Positions 1 through 6,576 of a stretch of DNA of 8,143 nt are shown piece after piece. A program made the translations under genes and the position numbers. The DNA comes from an uncultured Succinatimonas sp. (GTDB lineage Bacteria > Pseudomonadota > Gammaproteobacteria > Enterobacterales > Succinivibrionaceae), in the NCBI GenBank assembly GCA_900548485.1, contig URKL01000075.1, positions 1 through 8,143 on the forward strand, written 5' to 3'. How positions within the stretch are numbered: position 1 is the stretch's first letter; every line of letters begins with the position of its first letter. Under the pieces are notes generated by a model. It ran no database searches and was not told the origin of the DNA. It saw only the letters and a list, made by a program, of their open reading frames with translations.

Positions 1-2434
1 TATTTTAGGTGGGGATAAAGTCATAGAGCCTTTGTTAAATGATTCTGTAGAGTTAAATTCTGACTTTTTAGCAAAGTTAGAAAGTTTTGCTAAAACTATG
101 CCTAAAAATCCTCAAAAGGCACAACAGCTTTTAAATAATACCTTAGAGATCATTTTAGCCCGTCGTGGGGTTGAAGGAATGATGTTTTCTGAGATCATGT
201 ATCGCGCTAAAACCAAATTTGGTGAATTAGCTAGTAATTTGCATAGCTTAGCGCAAAATTGTAAACAAAACCCTACACCAGACTCTTTAAAGTGTGCTGA
301 TAAAGCTTTAAATATTTGTAATGTTCTTGAGTCTTATGGACGTGCGGTGAGCTCAAAGCTTGATGGTCTACAACAAAGCAATTACAAATTAGACGGTACA
401 GATTTGAGTGTAGATCGTTTTATTGAGAATAATTTTAGAAAAAATATTAAAGCAGAGTGGTTTTTAGATTCCAGTCGCGATTTTGCCTCTAGTTTTAATA
501 TAAATCTTCCGCCAAAGCATGTGTTTTCTAATGCTAATATCGCCAATTCTAAGCTTTTTGATGCCAATCAGGGTATGGCTAAAGCGCTTTTAGATGGTTT
601 AATGCCTGAGGATGGATCTGAGAACCCCCCTATAAGTTCTGAGTTTAGAGAACTGTTTTTGCAGGTTCAAGCAGACAAACATTTGGATAATTTAGTACTT
701 GAAGATATCGATATCTCGGCTTTTGCTCTTAAAGCTCGTAATCAAGCTAATGCATATTGCAATGGAGAAACTGAAAAAGGAAATAGTGTAGATCCGCTTG
801 CCTTACGTGAGGTTATTTATAGCTCTATTTCTGAAGATTTAGAGGTTCTTAGCAATGCAGTTAAAGCTATTGATGATCCAAGATTTGTGCATACTGGGAT
901 TGACAATATAGAACGTCCATTTAGCCCTGAAGAAAAGGATTACATGAAGATCGCACTGATGTCAGGCCCTATACGTGACGCAGAAGCGATTACTAAAATG
1001 ACTTCTGCTTTTATAAATACTAATTTAAGTAATACTTTAAAAGCATTAGCAACTCCTCTTTTAACAGAGGGTAAGATGATTGAATTATTATGTAATCTTA
1101 CCGATAAATTAAAAACTGTGCTCAATGCTCCTGGACGTGCTTATCAAGGACAAGAGAGTGCCATGCGTTTTGTTATCAATATGGCGCTGGAATCTGGGGC
1201 ACTTTCAAATGAAGAAGCTGCACGTGTTTTAGAAAATTTAAGTTCTGATAATGCTCGTAATGTGGCTGGAGCTATGATGTGGACGACTACCATTGAGGGT
1301 ATCAATGAGCGAGCTTATCAAACTTTGTTTATAAATGTAGCTGCAATGAATTGTATACGTCAAGCTTGCGATGTTTTTGTAAATGGCAATTCTGCGGTTG
1401 AGCCTTTGTACTATAACAAGGGAGTTGAACATGCAAGTGAGGTTTCAGGTGGAGTCTTAGGAGCAATGCATGCATTAAGTTTAATTGCAGGCTCAGAAGT
1501 TATATCTGAAACCAATGAGGCTTTAAGTGCACAAGTACCTCCTTTAACTCGTGAAGAGTGGAACTTTATGGCATCGCTTATCTCCGATATAAAAATGTCG
1601 GCAGGAAATCATCGCGATCTATTTTTAGTTTCAAAATTAATAGCTAATAGTAGTCATGAAATTTTAGATTATATGCAATCTCAAGATATTGAGGAGCTTA
1701 GTCATAGCGATCTTTATAAATTAATTCTAGGCAAGAGAGCTCCACGAGGATATGATTCGGTTGCAAACTTCGGCGAGATCTTGTTAAACGATTATCGCTC
1801 ACGCTATGAGACTTTATATAAAAAGGCAAACCCTAATGTTATAAATGCTGTTTTCGAAGGTATTTATCCTGTGAATATGTCCTTAGGTATAAGTCCACGC
1901 AAAGCTTTAGATCTTTTAAATCCTAGAGCTATATTAGATTTATCCCATATTCATCAAGATATGAGTTTAAGTTCGCTTGCAGATTATAATGAAAATAATG
2001 CTTTTGGTTTGACAGTTGATTTTAGGCGTCAAAATAAGGATTCGACCTTAGTGTTTAAAGGAGTTTCTGGTTTTGATATGAGTATTAAGCCTCACGATAT
2101 TCCAGATAGAGAAAACAATCCGCAAAATCCAGAATTTAATGTAATTATGCATAAAGTTGGAACTATGACTCAAAGCTATGCTCAATTTGCGAGAGTTTTG
2201 CAGGCTTTTTCACAGGCATCAATGGTTATGCCACGCATGTATAGTACTTTATTTGCAGGTACGATGTTAGATGAGCATGGAAACTTTGAAACTATAGCTA
2301 CACAAAGAGATGATGGTGTTGTGGTAATTGATTCGCATTCTGATGAAAAAGCACCTTTAGTTTTACGTCAGCAATATTTAATTTACCCTGATGGTACTAA
2401 TGAATGTACTAAATTTACTATGAATAGACAGTAG
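1..2434 (+). CDS. Large protein of unknown family, candidate type III secreted effector (5' end outside window)
   Basis: I do not recognise this protein. The frame is open from base 2 to the TAG at 2432-2434 (810 residues visible). An in-frame TTG at 32 exists, but the codons before it (I-L-G-G-D-K-V-I-E-P) are also open and no well-placed ribosome binding site precedes it, so the true start probably lies to the left of the window. The product is hydrophilic and looks mostly alpha-helical, with no signal peptide or convincing membrane segment in the visible part and no catalytic motif I can name. The last ~150 residues (from about 1990) look richer in beta strands. Segments starting at 917 and 1541 look like weak internal repeats. 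The reason to suspect an effector is context: a CesT-like chaperone gene follows after 11 bases, its ribosome binding site overlapping this stop codon. A structural or other cytosolic role is not excluded. The coding frame is secure; the function is inference. Confidence 0.85.
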   Translation, partial: ILGGDKVIEPLLNDSVELNSDFLAKLESFAKTMPKNPQKAQQLLNNTLEIILARRGVEGMMFSEIMYRAKTKFGELASNLHSLAQNCKQNPTPDSLKCADKALNICNVLESYGRAVSSKLDGLQQSNYKLDGTDLSVDRFIENNFRKNIKAEWFLDSSRDFASSFNINLPPKHVFSNANIANSKLFDANQGMAKALLDGLMPEDGSENPPISSEFRELFLQVQADKHLDNLVLEDIDISAFALKARNQANAYCNGETEKGNSVDPLALREVIYSSISEDLEVLSNAVKAIDDPRFVHTGIDNIERPFSPEEKDYMKIALMSGPIRDAEAITKMTSAFINTNLSNTLKALATPLLTEGKMIELLCNLTDKLKTVLNAPGRAYQGQESAMRFVINMALESGALSNEEAARVLENLSSDNARNVAGAMMWTTTIEGINERAYQTLFINVAAMNCIRQACDVFVNGNSAVEPLYYNKGVEHASEVSGGVLGAMHALSLIAGSEVISETNEALSAQVPPLTREEWNFMASLISDIKMSAGNHRDLFLVSKLIANSSHEILDYMQSQDIEELSHSDLYKLILGKRAPRGYDSVANFGEILLNDYRSRYETLYKKANPNVINAVFEGIYPVNMSLGISPRKALDLLNPRAILDLSHIHQDMSLSSLADYNENNAFGLTVDFRRQNKDSTLVFKGVSGFDMSIKPHDIPDRENNPQNPEFNVIMHKVGTMTQSYAQFARVLQAFSQASMVMPRMYSTLFAGTMLDEHGNFETIATQRDDGVVVIDSHSDEKAPLVLRQQYLIYPDGTNECTKFTMNRQ

Positions 2435-2437
2435 GAG
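2433..2437 (+). promoter_or_regulatory. Ribosome binding site of the chaperone-like gene, overlapping the upstream stop codon
   Basis: AGGAG lies 8 bases before the ATG at 2446 and shares bases with the TAG stop of the large upstream gene. This arrangement implies translational coupling, so that the two proteins are made together. It also supports the 2446 start. Confidence 0.75.
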
Positions 2438-2445
2438 AGAACTCT

Positions 2446-2925
2446 ATGGCCTTAGATCAAAGTTATATGCAAAAACTCTCAGAGAGTTTAGGTATGGATC
2501 TTAAACTTGATGAACATGGCTTTTTGAGTTTGAGTTATGAAGAGCGCTCTCTCTTACTAAGCTTTAAAGAGAGTTCGCAAAGCTTTCTGGTTTATATTGA
2601 GATTGGTGCTTTAAAAGGATATAACGATGAAAAAGTTTTAAAGCACTTGCTCATGGCTAATTTCCTTTATAGTGAAACTTCAGGAGGAAGCTTAAGCTAT
2701 GATGAAATTCACAATAAAATCGGTTTAAACTATATCATCAATATTTACAATCAAAGTCCAGATGATTTTGTCGCAAATCTTAATGCCGTGGTCATACTTG
2801 CAGATAAATTATCTGCGCAATTGCTTCAACTTCAAGATGAGATAGAGAAGGATTTTATTGCATTTAGAGATGGTCTTGAGCAAGAAGAAGAGCCTCTTAA
2901 TGCTATGCAATATTTACAGATCTAA
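2446..2925 (+). CDS. CesT-like class I type III secretion chaperone (putative)
   Basis: The product is 159 residues, small and acidic, as class I type III chaperones are (usually 120-170). The N-terminus (residues 11-30) follows the CesT/SycE pattern of an amphipathic helix ending in L-G, then D-x-x-G and an alternating hydrophobic strand. Residues 66-84 (L-K-H-L-L-M-A-N-F-L...G-G-S-L-S) match the family's 'LL.AN......GG.L..D' core, followed by a strand (N-K-I-G-L) and a long C-terminal helix (about 105-140). The tail from 144 is very acidic (E-Q-E-E-E). Such proteins form dimers that bind the N-terminal 50-100 residues of one effector and keep it ready for secretion. The usual client is encoded next door, here the large upstream gene. 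The alternative is a YbjN-type protein, which has a similar fold but is a poorer match to the GG motif. No secretion apparatus genes are in view. Confidence 0.7.
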   Translation: MALDQSYMQKLSESLGMDLKLDEHGFLSLSYEERSLLLSFKESSQSFLVYIEIGALKGYNDEKVLKHLLMANFLYSETSGGSLSYDEIHNKIGLNYIINIYNQSPDDFVANLNAVVILADKLSAQLLQLQDEIEKDFIAFRDGLEQEEEPLNAMQYLQI

Positions 2926-2936
2926 TTGAGACTTAG

Positions 2937-2967
2937 CCTCCACCTTCAAAGGTGGAGGTAAATTTTT
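2937..2967 (+). terminator. Rho-independent terminator after the chaperone-like gene
   Basis: The arms 2937-2946 (CCTCCACCTT) and 2949-2958 (AAGGTGGAGG) are perfect inverted repeats; in RNA this is a 9-bp stem with a UCAA tetraloop. TAAATTTTT follows, with a five-T run at 2963-2967. The T-run lies on the plus-strand side only, so it ends the 1-2925 transcript best. It also sits 15 bases past the convergent sanA stop, where it has no clear T-tract on the minus strand. Confidence 0.85.
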
Positions 2968-2972
2968 AGGAA

Positions 2973-4073
2973 TTACCAATAGTCCCAAGGATCACCATAA
3001 AAATTTTTTATATCTGTACGGGCACGACGTTGATTTTGTGGTCTGTTTTCTTGGGTATTTTTTTGAGGGTCGATATAGGTTTTATCGCCGTTTGAAAGAC
3101 TTTCAGCAGCAACCTCTTTAGAGTCCTCTAAAGCTTGATTTTGTTCCTCAGCAAAGAATTGTGCCTGTAAGAGCTCATCTTCATGGCTTGTAGATAAATC
3201 TTTACTGCTATCTGACATTTGCTCTAAAGTCAGCTGATAGCGAGCGCTATTAGTCGGTTTTTTAGCTATAAGCTTTAAATTTTCAAGTTCTAAAATCTCT
3301 TTTAGAGTTTGCGCATTATCAGTAGCTCTTTTTATTTTAGAAGTTCTAATCCTAGGTTTATTAGAGATTTCCTTGGGCATAGGGGCTGAGCCTATAGTAA
3401 TAGGATCACCTAAGAAATGAGGTTGGGTGTTTAAAAAGTAAACGTCCATAATGCATTTGATACGCGCAAAGAGCTCTCGAATGGCAACTTTTGAAAAGAA
3501 TCCATAATCAGGAGTTAAGGCATTATAGCCTACAGCATTGATGCCATTATTGTCAGCAATGAATAAGGCTCGCTCATTATGGAATTCTTGCGAAATAATA
3601 GTAAAGTTTTGCTGTAGAAAAACTTTATTTGCACGAATAACACTATCTAAGGTACTGATCCCAGCAAAATCGAAGACTATATGTTTAGGATCGACACCTG
3701 ATTTAATCAAAGCTCTTTGCATATGCCTAGGTTCGTTATAAGACTCGTGGCGATTATCTCCAGAAACTAAGATATAGTCGATTTTATGAGCGTTATAAAG
3801 CTCAACTGCAGCTAAGATCCTGTAGGTAAAGTAATCATTAGGCTGTCCCGAGCTTTCTTTAGGAGAAGTACCTAAGAGCAGGCCTACTTTGTGATGTGGA
3901 ATATCCTCAATATTGTCATAGGTTTTAAAGCTATAGCTTGAAATCCTAAACAATGACAACATAACAAAGAGGGAGAAGATTAAAATTGCTACTATAAATA
4001 AGTAACTTAAGATCTTCATAAAAGAGGAGAGATCGTGTCCGAAAATCTCCTCTCGCTCATGGTGTTTTCTCAC
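2973..4073 (-). CDS. sanA: SanA-like inner-membrane envelope barrier protein (DUF218/YdcF superfamily) with a long C-terminal extension
   Basis: E. coli SanA is an inner-membrane protein needed for the barrier against vancomycin at high temperature; its biochemical activity is not settled. Here a short charged N-terminus precedes one membrane segment (about residues 20-42). The DUF218 domain (about 61-222) carries the SanA signatures: L-G-T at 67-69, S-G-D-N at 104-107 followed by S-Y-N-E-P at 111-115, D-F-A-G at 135-138 with T-L-D-S at 141-144, and S-Q-E-F-H-N-E-R-A at 161-169. P-H-F-L-G at 218-222 matches the usual end of the family. E. coli SanA is about 239 residues; this protein has about 140 more (228-366), low-complexity, charged and Q/E-rich, ending in an aromatic tail (F-Y-G-D-P-W-D-Y-W). 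The start is GTG, chosen because an AGGG site precedes it; the internal ATG at 4019 has none. It is 9 bases after ybeD and is the last gene of the minus-strand cluster. Confidence 0.9.
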   Translation of the reverse strand: MRKHHEREEIFGHDLSSFMKILSYLFIVAILIFSLFVMLSLFRISSYSFKTYDNIEDIPHHKVGLLLGTSPKESSGQPNDYFTYRILAAVELYNAHKIDYILVSGDNRHESYNEPRHMQRALIKSGVDPKHIVFDFAGISTLDSVIRANKVFLQQNFTIISQEFHNERALFIADNNGINAVGYNALTPDYGFFSKVAIRELFARIKCIMDVYFLNTQPHFLGDPITIGSAPMPKEISNKPRIRTSKIKRATDNAQTLKEILELENLKLIAKKPTNSARYQLTLEQMSDSSKDLSTSHEDELLQAQFFAEEQNQALEDSKEVAAESLSNGDKTYIDPQKNTQENRPQNQRRARTDIKNFYGDPWDYW

Positions 4074-4080
4074 TTATTAA

Positions 4081-4084
4081 CCCT
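4081..4084 (-). promoter_or_regulatory. Ribosome binding site deciding the GTG start of sanA
   Basis: On the minus strand AGGG lies 7 bases before the GTG at 4073 and overlaps the ybeD TAG stop, pointing to coupled translation. The competing ATG at 4017-4019 is preceded by a pyrimidine-rich stretch with no such site. Confidence 0.55.
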
Positions 4085-4367
4085 AGATAATATGTTTAAC
4101 ACAGTCTAAAGCTCCAACCTTTTCATATACAGCTTGTAAATGAGCTGGAGACTTAATTGTGACTGGTACAGTATAGGAAATATACTGGCCATTACGGCTT
4201 TTGCGTGCAGGTACAGTAGATTTTTTTACACTATTATTTTCAATGCTATTGCAGACATTTTCAATTTGCAAAAGAGCATCTGCTACACTTGCTACCACGA
4301 TGATTCTAAAATCGATTGTGGACGGAAAGTCGATTAGTTTTTCAAGTTTTTGATAAGCGTCTGACAT
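4083..4367 (-). CDS. ybeD: YbeD/DUF493 family small ACT-like protein
   Basis: The product is 94 residues (E. coli YbeD is 87) with the family layout: an N-terminal E-K-L-I-D-F-P-S motif (residues 9-16, compare L-L-E-F-P in E. coli), a central strand-helix unit, S-R-N-G-Q-Y-I-S-Y (57-65, matching the S-S-K-G-N-Y-H-S region) and a C-terminal V-Y-E-K-V-G-A-L-D-C-V-K segment matching L-Y-E-E-L-G-K-I-D-I-V. Known structures have an ACT-like ferredoxin fold, suggesting a regulatory or binding role; the molecular function is unknown. It begins 3 bases after the dacA stop, with AAGGAG at 4376-4381 placed 8 bases before the ATG inside the end of dacA. In E. coli and Pseudomonas it lies between dacA and lipB, but lipB is not next here. 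Confidence 0.93.
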   Translation of the reverse strand: MSDAYQKLEKLIDFPSTIDFRIIVVASVADALLQIENVCNSIENNSVKKSTVPARKSRNGQYISYTVPVTIKSPAHLQAVYEKVGALDCVKHII

Positions 4368-4370
4368 TTA

Positions 4371-5651
4371 TTATGCTCCTTGATTATCAGCTTTATTGTC
4401 TGAGATAAAGAACATTACAATGCGATCCCAGGCTTTATCAAAGAAACTACCCTCAGCGATATTTTCAAGTGCAACTAAAGGAGCGGAGCTTAGAACAGTA
4501 TCGTCTAATTTGACATCAATGACACCTAAAGGAGTTCCGGCTTTAATTGGTGCTACAAAGGTAGATTGGGTTAGGCGATAGCTAATTTTAAGCTTATCTT
4601 GACGACCACGCGGGATAAGTAAACTTAAATCGTTGCGTAAACCTAATTTAACGGAGTTCTGATTACCCATTCTTACCGTACGCTCTAAAAGAGAAATACC
4701 TGCCTTATATGGAGTATATTGCTCAAAATAGCGGAAACCATAGCTCAATAAGGCCTTACAATAAGAGGCCCTTGATTTTTCAGATTGGGCTCCGATTACT
4801 GAGGCAATAAGACGTGAAGATCCTTCTAAAGCTGAGGCGACTAAGTTATAACCTACTTGAGATAAGTGGCCAGTCTTAATGCCATCAACATGCATGGAGG
4901 TATCCCAAAGCAGGCGATTACGATTGATTTGCTTAATGCCATTAAAGGTAAATTCCTTTTGGCTGTAGATAGCATATTCCTCAGGAAGATCGCGAATTAA
5001 AGCTCTACCTAAAAGTGCCATATCATAAGCGGTAGAATAGTTTTCCTCATCAAAAAGACCATGCACATTAGCAAAATGAGTATTTCTAAGTCCTAATTTT
5101 TGTGCATAAGTATTCATGACACTGACAAAGCCTTCTTGAGTGCCGGCTAAATGAATAGCCATAGCAACACAAGCATCATTACCTGATTGAATAATGATGC
5201 CTTTTACCAGATCGCCTACCTTAATAGTTTTGCCAACCTCAATAAACATCTTTGAGGAATCACTATAACGTTTTGACCAGGCATCTTCAGTAATGACTAC
5301 GTCATCATCCATATGTAATCTACCTGCTTTAAGTTCCATACCGATTACATAGGAAGTCATCATCTTAGTTAAAGAAGCAGGCCAGATACGATCTTGGCTA
5401 TTTTTTTCTGTGATGACACGGCCTGAATAATAATCCATCAATACCCAAGCTTGAGCCTCAAATGTCGGGGGCTCTGGAATTACAATTGGAGAGGGCTGAT
5501 TGGGAGCTAAGGTCGCGGCAGAACCTGAGGCTTGGGTTTGTTGATTAGCTCTAACTTGAGCAAAAGGATCAGGAATAGACTCATCAGCTGCATAAGCTAG
5601 GCATGAGGAAAAAATTAAACCTAAGAATAGTCCTTTGATTAATTTATACAT
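4371..5651 (-). CDS. dacA: D-alanyl-D-alanine carboxypeptidase, penicillin-binding protein 5/6 type
   Basis: This enzyme removes the terminal D-alanine from pentapeptide side chains of periplasmic peptidoglycan, limiting cross-linking and helping maintain cell shape. The 426-residue product has a signal peptide with likely cleavage after A-Y-A (residue 21), a Q/A/S/P-rich linker (about 22-63), and the S11 peptidase domain with all three active-site motifs: S-L-T-K at 93-96 (nucleophile S93), S-G-N at 156-158 and K-T-G at 259-261. A PBP5 C-terminal beta domain follows (about 310-395), then an amphipathic helix (G-S-F-F-D-K-A-W-D-R-I-V-M-F-F) of the kind that anchors PBP5 to the inner membrane. 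The linker makes the catalytic serine about 20 residues later than in the E. coli precursor. The gene starts 16 bases after rlpA. Its ribosome binding site is weak (AAAGG, about 13 bases upstream), so translation may lean on coupling. Confidence 0.97.
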   Translation of the reverse strand: MYKLIKGLFLGLIFSSCLAYAADESIPDPFAQVRANQQTQASGSAATLAPNQPSPIVIPEPPTFEAQAWVLMDYYSGRVITEKNSQDRIWPASLTKMMTSYVIGMELKAGRLHMDDDVVITEDAWSKRYSDSSKMFIEVGKTIKVGDLVKGIIIQSGNDACVAMAIHLAGTQEGFVSVMNTYAQKLGLRNTHFANVHGLFDEENYSTAYDMALLGRALIRDLPEEYAIYSQKEFTFNGIKQINRNRLLWDTSMHVDGIKTGHLSQVGYNLVASALEGSSRLIASVIGAQSEKSRASYCKALLSYGFRYFEQYTPYKAGISLLERTVRMGNQNSVKLGLRNDLSLLIPRGRQDKLKISYRLTQSTFVAPIKAGTPLGVIDVKLDDTVLSSAPLVALENIAEGSFFDKAWDRIVMFFISDNKADNQGA

Positions 5652-5667
5652 TTATAAGTAATAACCT

Positions 5668-6576
5668 TTAAAACTTTTTAGTAAAACAATCGGCAAAGCC
5701 CAAATCTTTTAGAGAATTTAGTGCATCATCAATTTCAGCTGAAGCTAAAGGACCAACTAAAACTCGATTGAGACTGCCTTCTTGCATGACAAAGACGGGG
5801 TAGTTGACCTTGTTTTTTACATAATGCATCAATTCTAAAGCCTTAGAATAGTCTTTATTTGAAACTAATTGGACATAGTCGCGATTGGATTTTGTGCTTG
5901 TATAGTTTACGCCATGACTATTGTTTTTTACAGTATTAGACGCAATCGCTATATTTTGTTTAGGAATACCTGTAGCGTTAGCTAGGATATTTCCTCTTTG
6001 TACGTCAATAAGCTCAACTCTAACTTTAGCTGTACCTTTTCCGGTGATATTTAAATACTTGGCAGCACCTTCAGATAAATCTAAGATACGATTACCATGG
6101 AAAGGGCCTCTGTCATTGACTCTAACAATGATTTTTTTACCATTTTGTAGGTTTGTAACTAAAAGGTAACAAGGCAATGGTAGATTTTTGTGGGCGGCAC
6201 TATAACCTCTTTGATTATAGACTTCGCCTAAGGAAGTTTTTTTGCCATGAAAGCCAGGCCCATACCAAGAGGCGGTTCCTTCTTCAATATATGAACGTGT
6301 ACCTCGCCAAACCTGATAGTTTTGTCCTAAAACAGTATAATCCTTGTTGGTACCATTACTCTTTTGTACCTCATAGCGAATAGTAGAGCCACTTACACCA
6401 TTTAGATTTACTTTTTCAGTTTGCGGCTTAGGTCTTGTGTTATTAGGACCGGTACCATAAGTATAAGCTCCACTATATTTAGACGTAGACGATGAACCTG
6501 TAGAGGAACAGCCTTGAACAATGACACATACAGACATTATGCTTGCTAAAACAAAGAGAGTGCCTTTTTTAATCAC
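5668..6576 (-). CDS. rlpA: RlpA, lipoprotein lytic transglycosylase with SPOR domain
   Basis: RlpA cleaves glycan strands lacking stem peptides, mostly at the septum; this activity is established for Pseudomonas aeruginosa, while the E. coli protein lacks detectable activity. The 302-residue product has a lipoprotein signal with lipobox V-Q-G-C (lipidated Cys23), a Ser/Thr/Gly-rich linker, a double-psi beta-barrel (about 97-190), a second linker and a C-terminal SPOR domain (about 231-302) that binds denuded glycan. The residues important in the barrel are present: A-S-W-Y-G at 102-106, G-E at 117-118, A-A-H-K at 127-130, N-D-R-G-P-F at 154-159 and D166 in I-L-D-L-S, so it is likely active. 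The GTG start overlaps the mltB TGA by four bases (GTGA), and AAGGA at 6585-6589 sits 8 bases upstream, which fixes the start and implies coupled translation with mltB. Confidence 0.97.
   Translation of the reverse strand: MIKKGTLFVLASIMSVCVIVQGCSSTGSSSTSKYSGAYTYGTGPNNTRPKPQTEKVNLNGVSGSTIRYEVQKSNGTNKDYTVLGQNYQVWRGTRSYIEEGTASWYGPGFHGKKTSLGEVYNQRGYSAAHKNLPLPCYLLVTNLQNGKKIIVRVNDRGPFHGNRILDLSEGAAKYLNITGKGTAKVRVELIDVQRGNILANATGIPKQNIAIASNTVKNNSHGVNYTSTKSNRDYVQLVSNKDYSKALELMHYVKNKVNYPVFVMQEGSLNRVLVGPLASAEIDDALNSLKDLGFADCFTKKF

Noticed and set aside
1..2925. Insertion sequence, transposase, tRNA attachment site or CRISPR array marking a genomic island boundary
   Set aside because: No transposase motifs, terminal inverted repeats, direct repeats or tRNA were seen between the pair and the wall cluster, so recent insertion is not supported by this window.
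2446..2925. Assignment of the 159-residue protein to YbjN
   Set aside because: Similar length and possibly fold, but the LL-x-AN and GG-x-L-S-x-D pattern and position beside a large partner fit CesT better; kept as the alternative.
2937..2967. The hairpin after the chaperone-like gene as a bidirectional terminator for sanA too
   Set aside because: The T-run is only on the plus-strand side; on the minus strand the sequence after the stem is not T-rich, so termination of sanA here is uncertain.
3538..3741. Plus-strand open frame inside the sanA region and similar short frames elsewhere (e.g. 5921-6169, 6177-6383, 4140-4337, 940-1125)
   Set aside because: They lie opposite well-supported genes, have no convincing ribosome binding sites and translate to sequences without family features.
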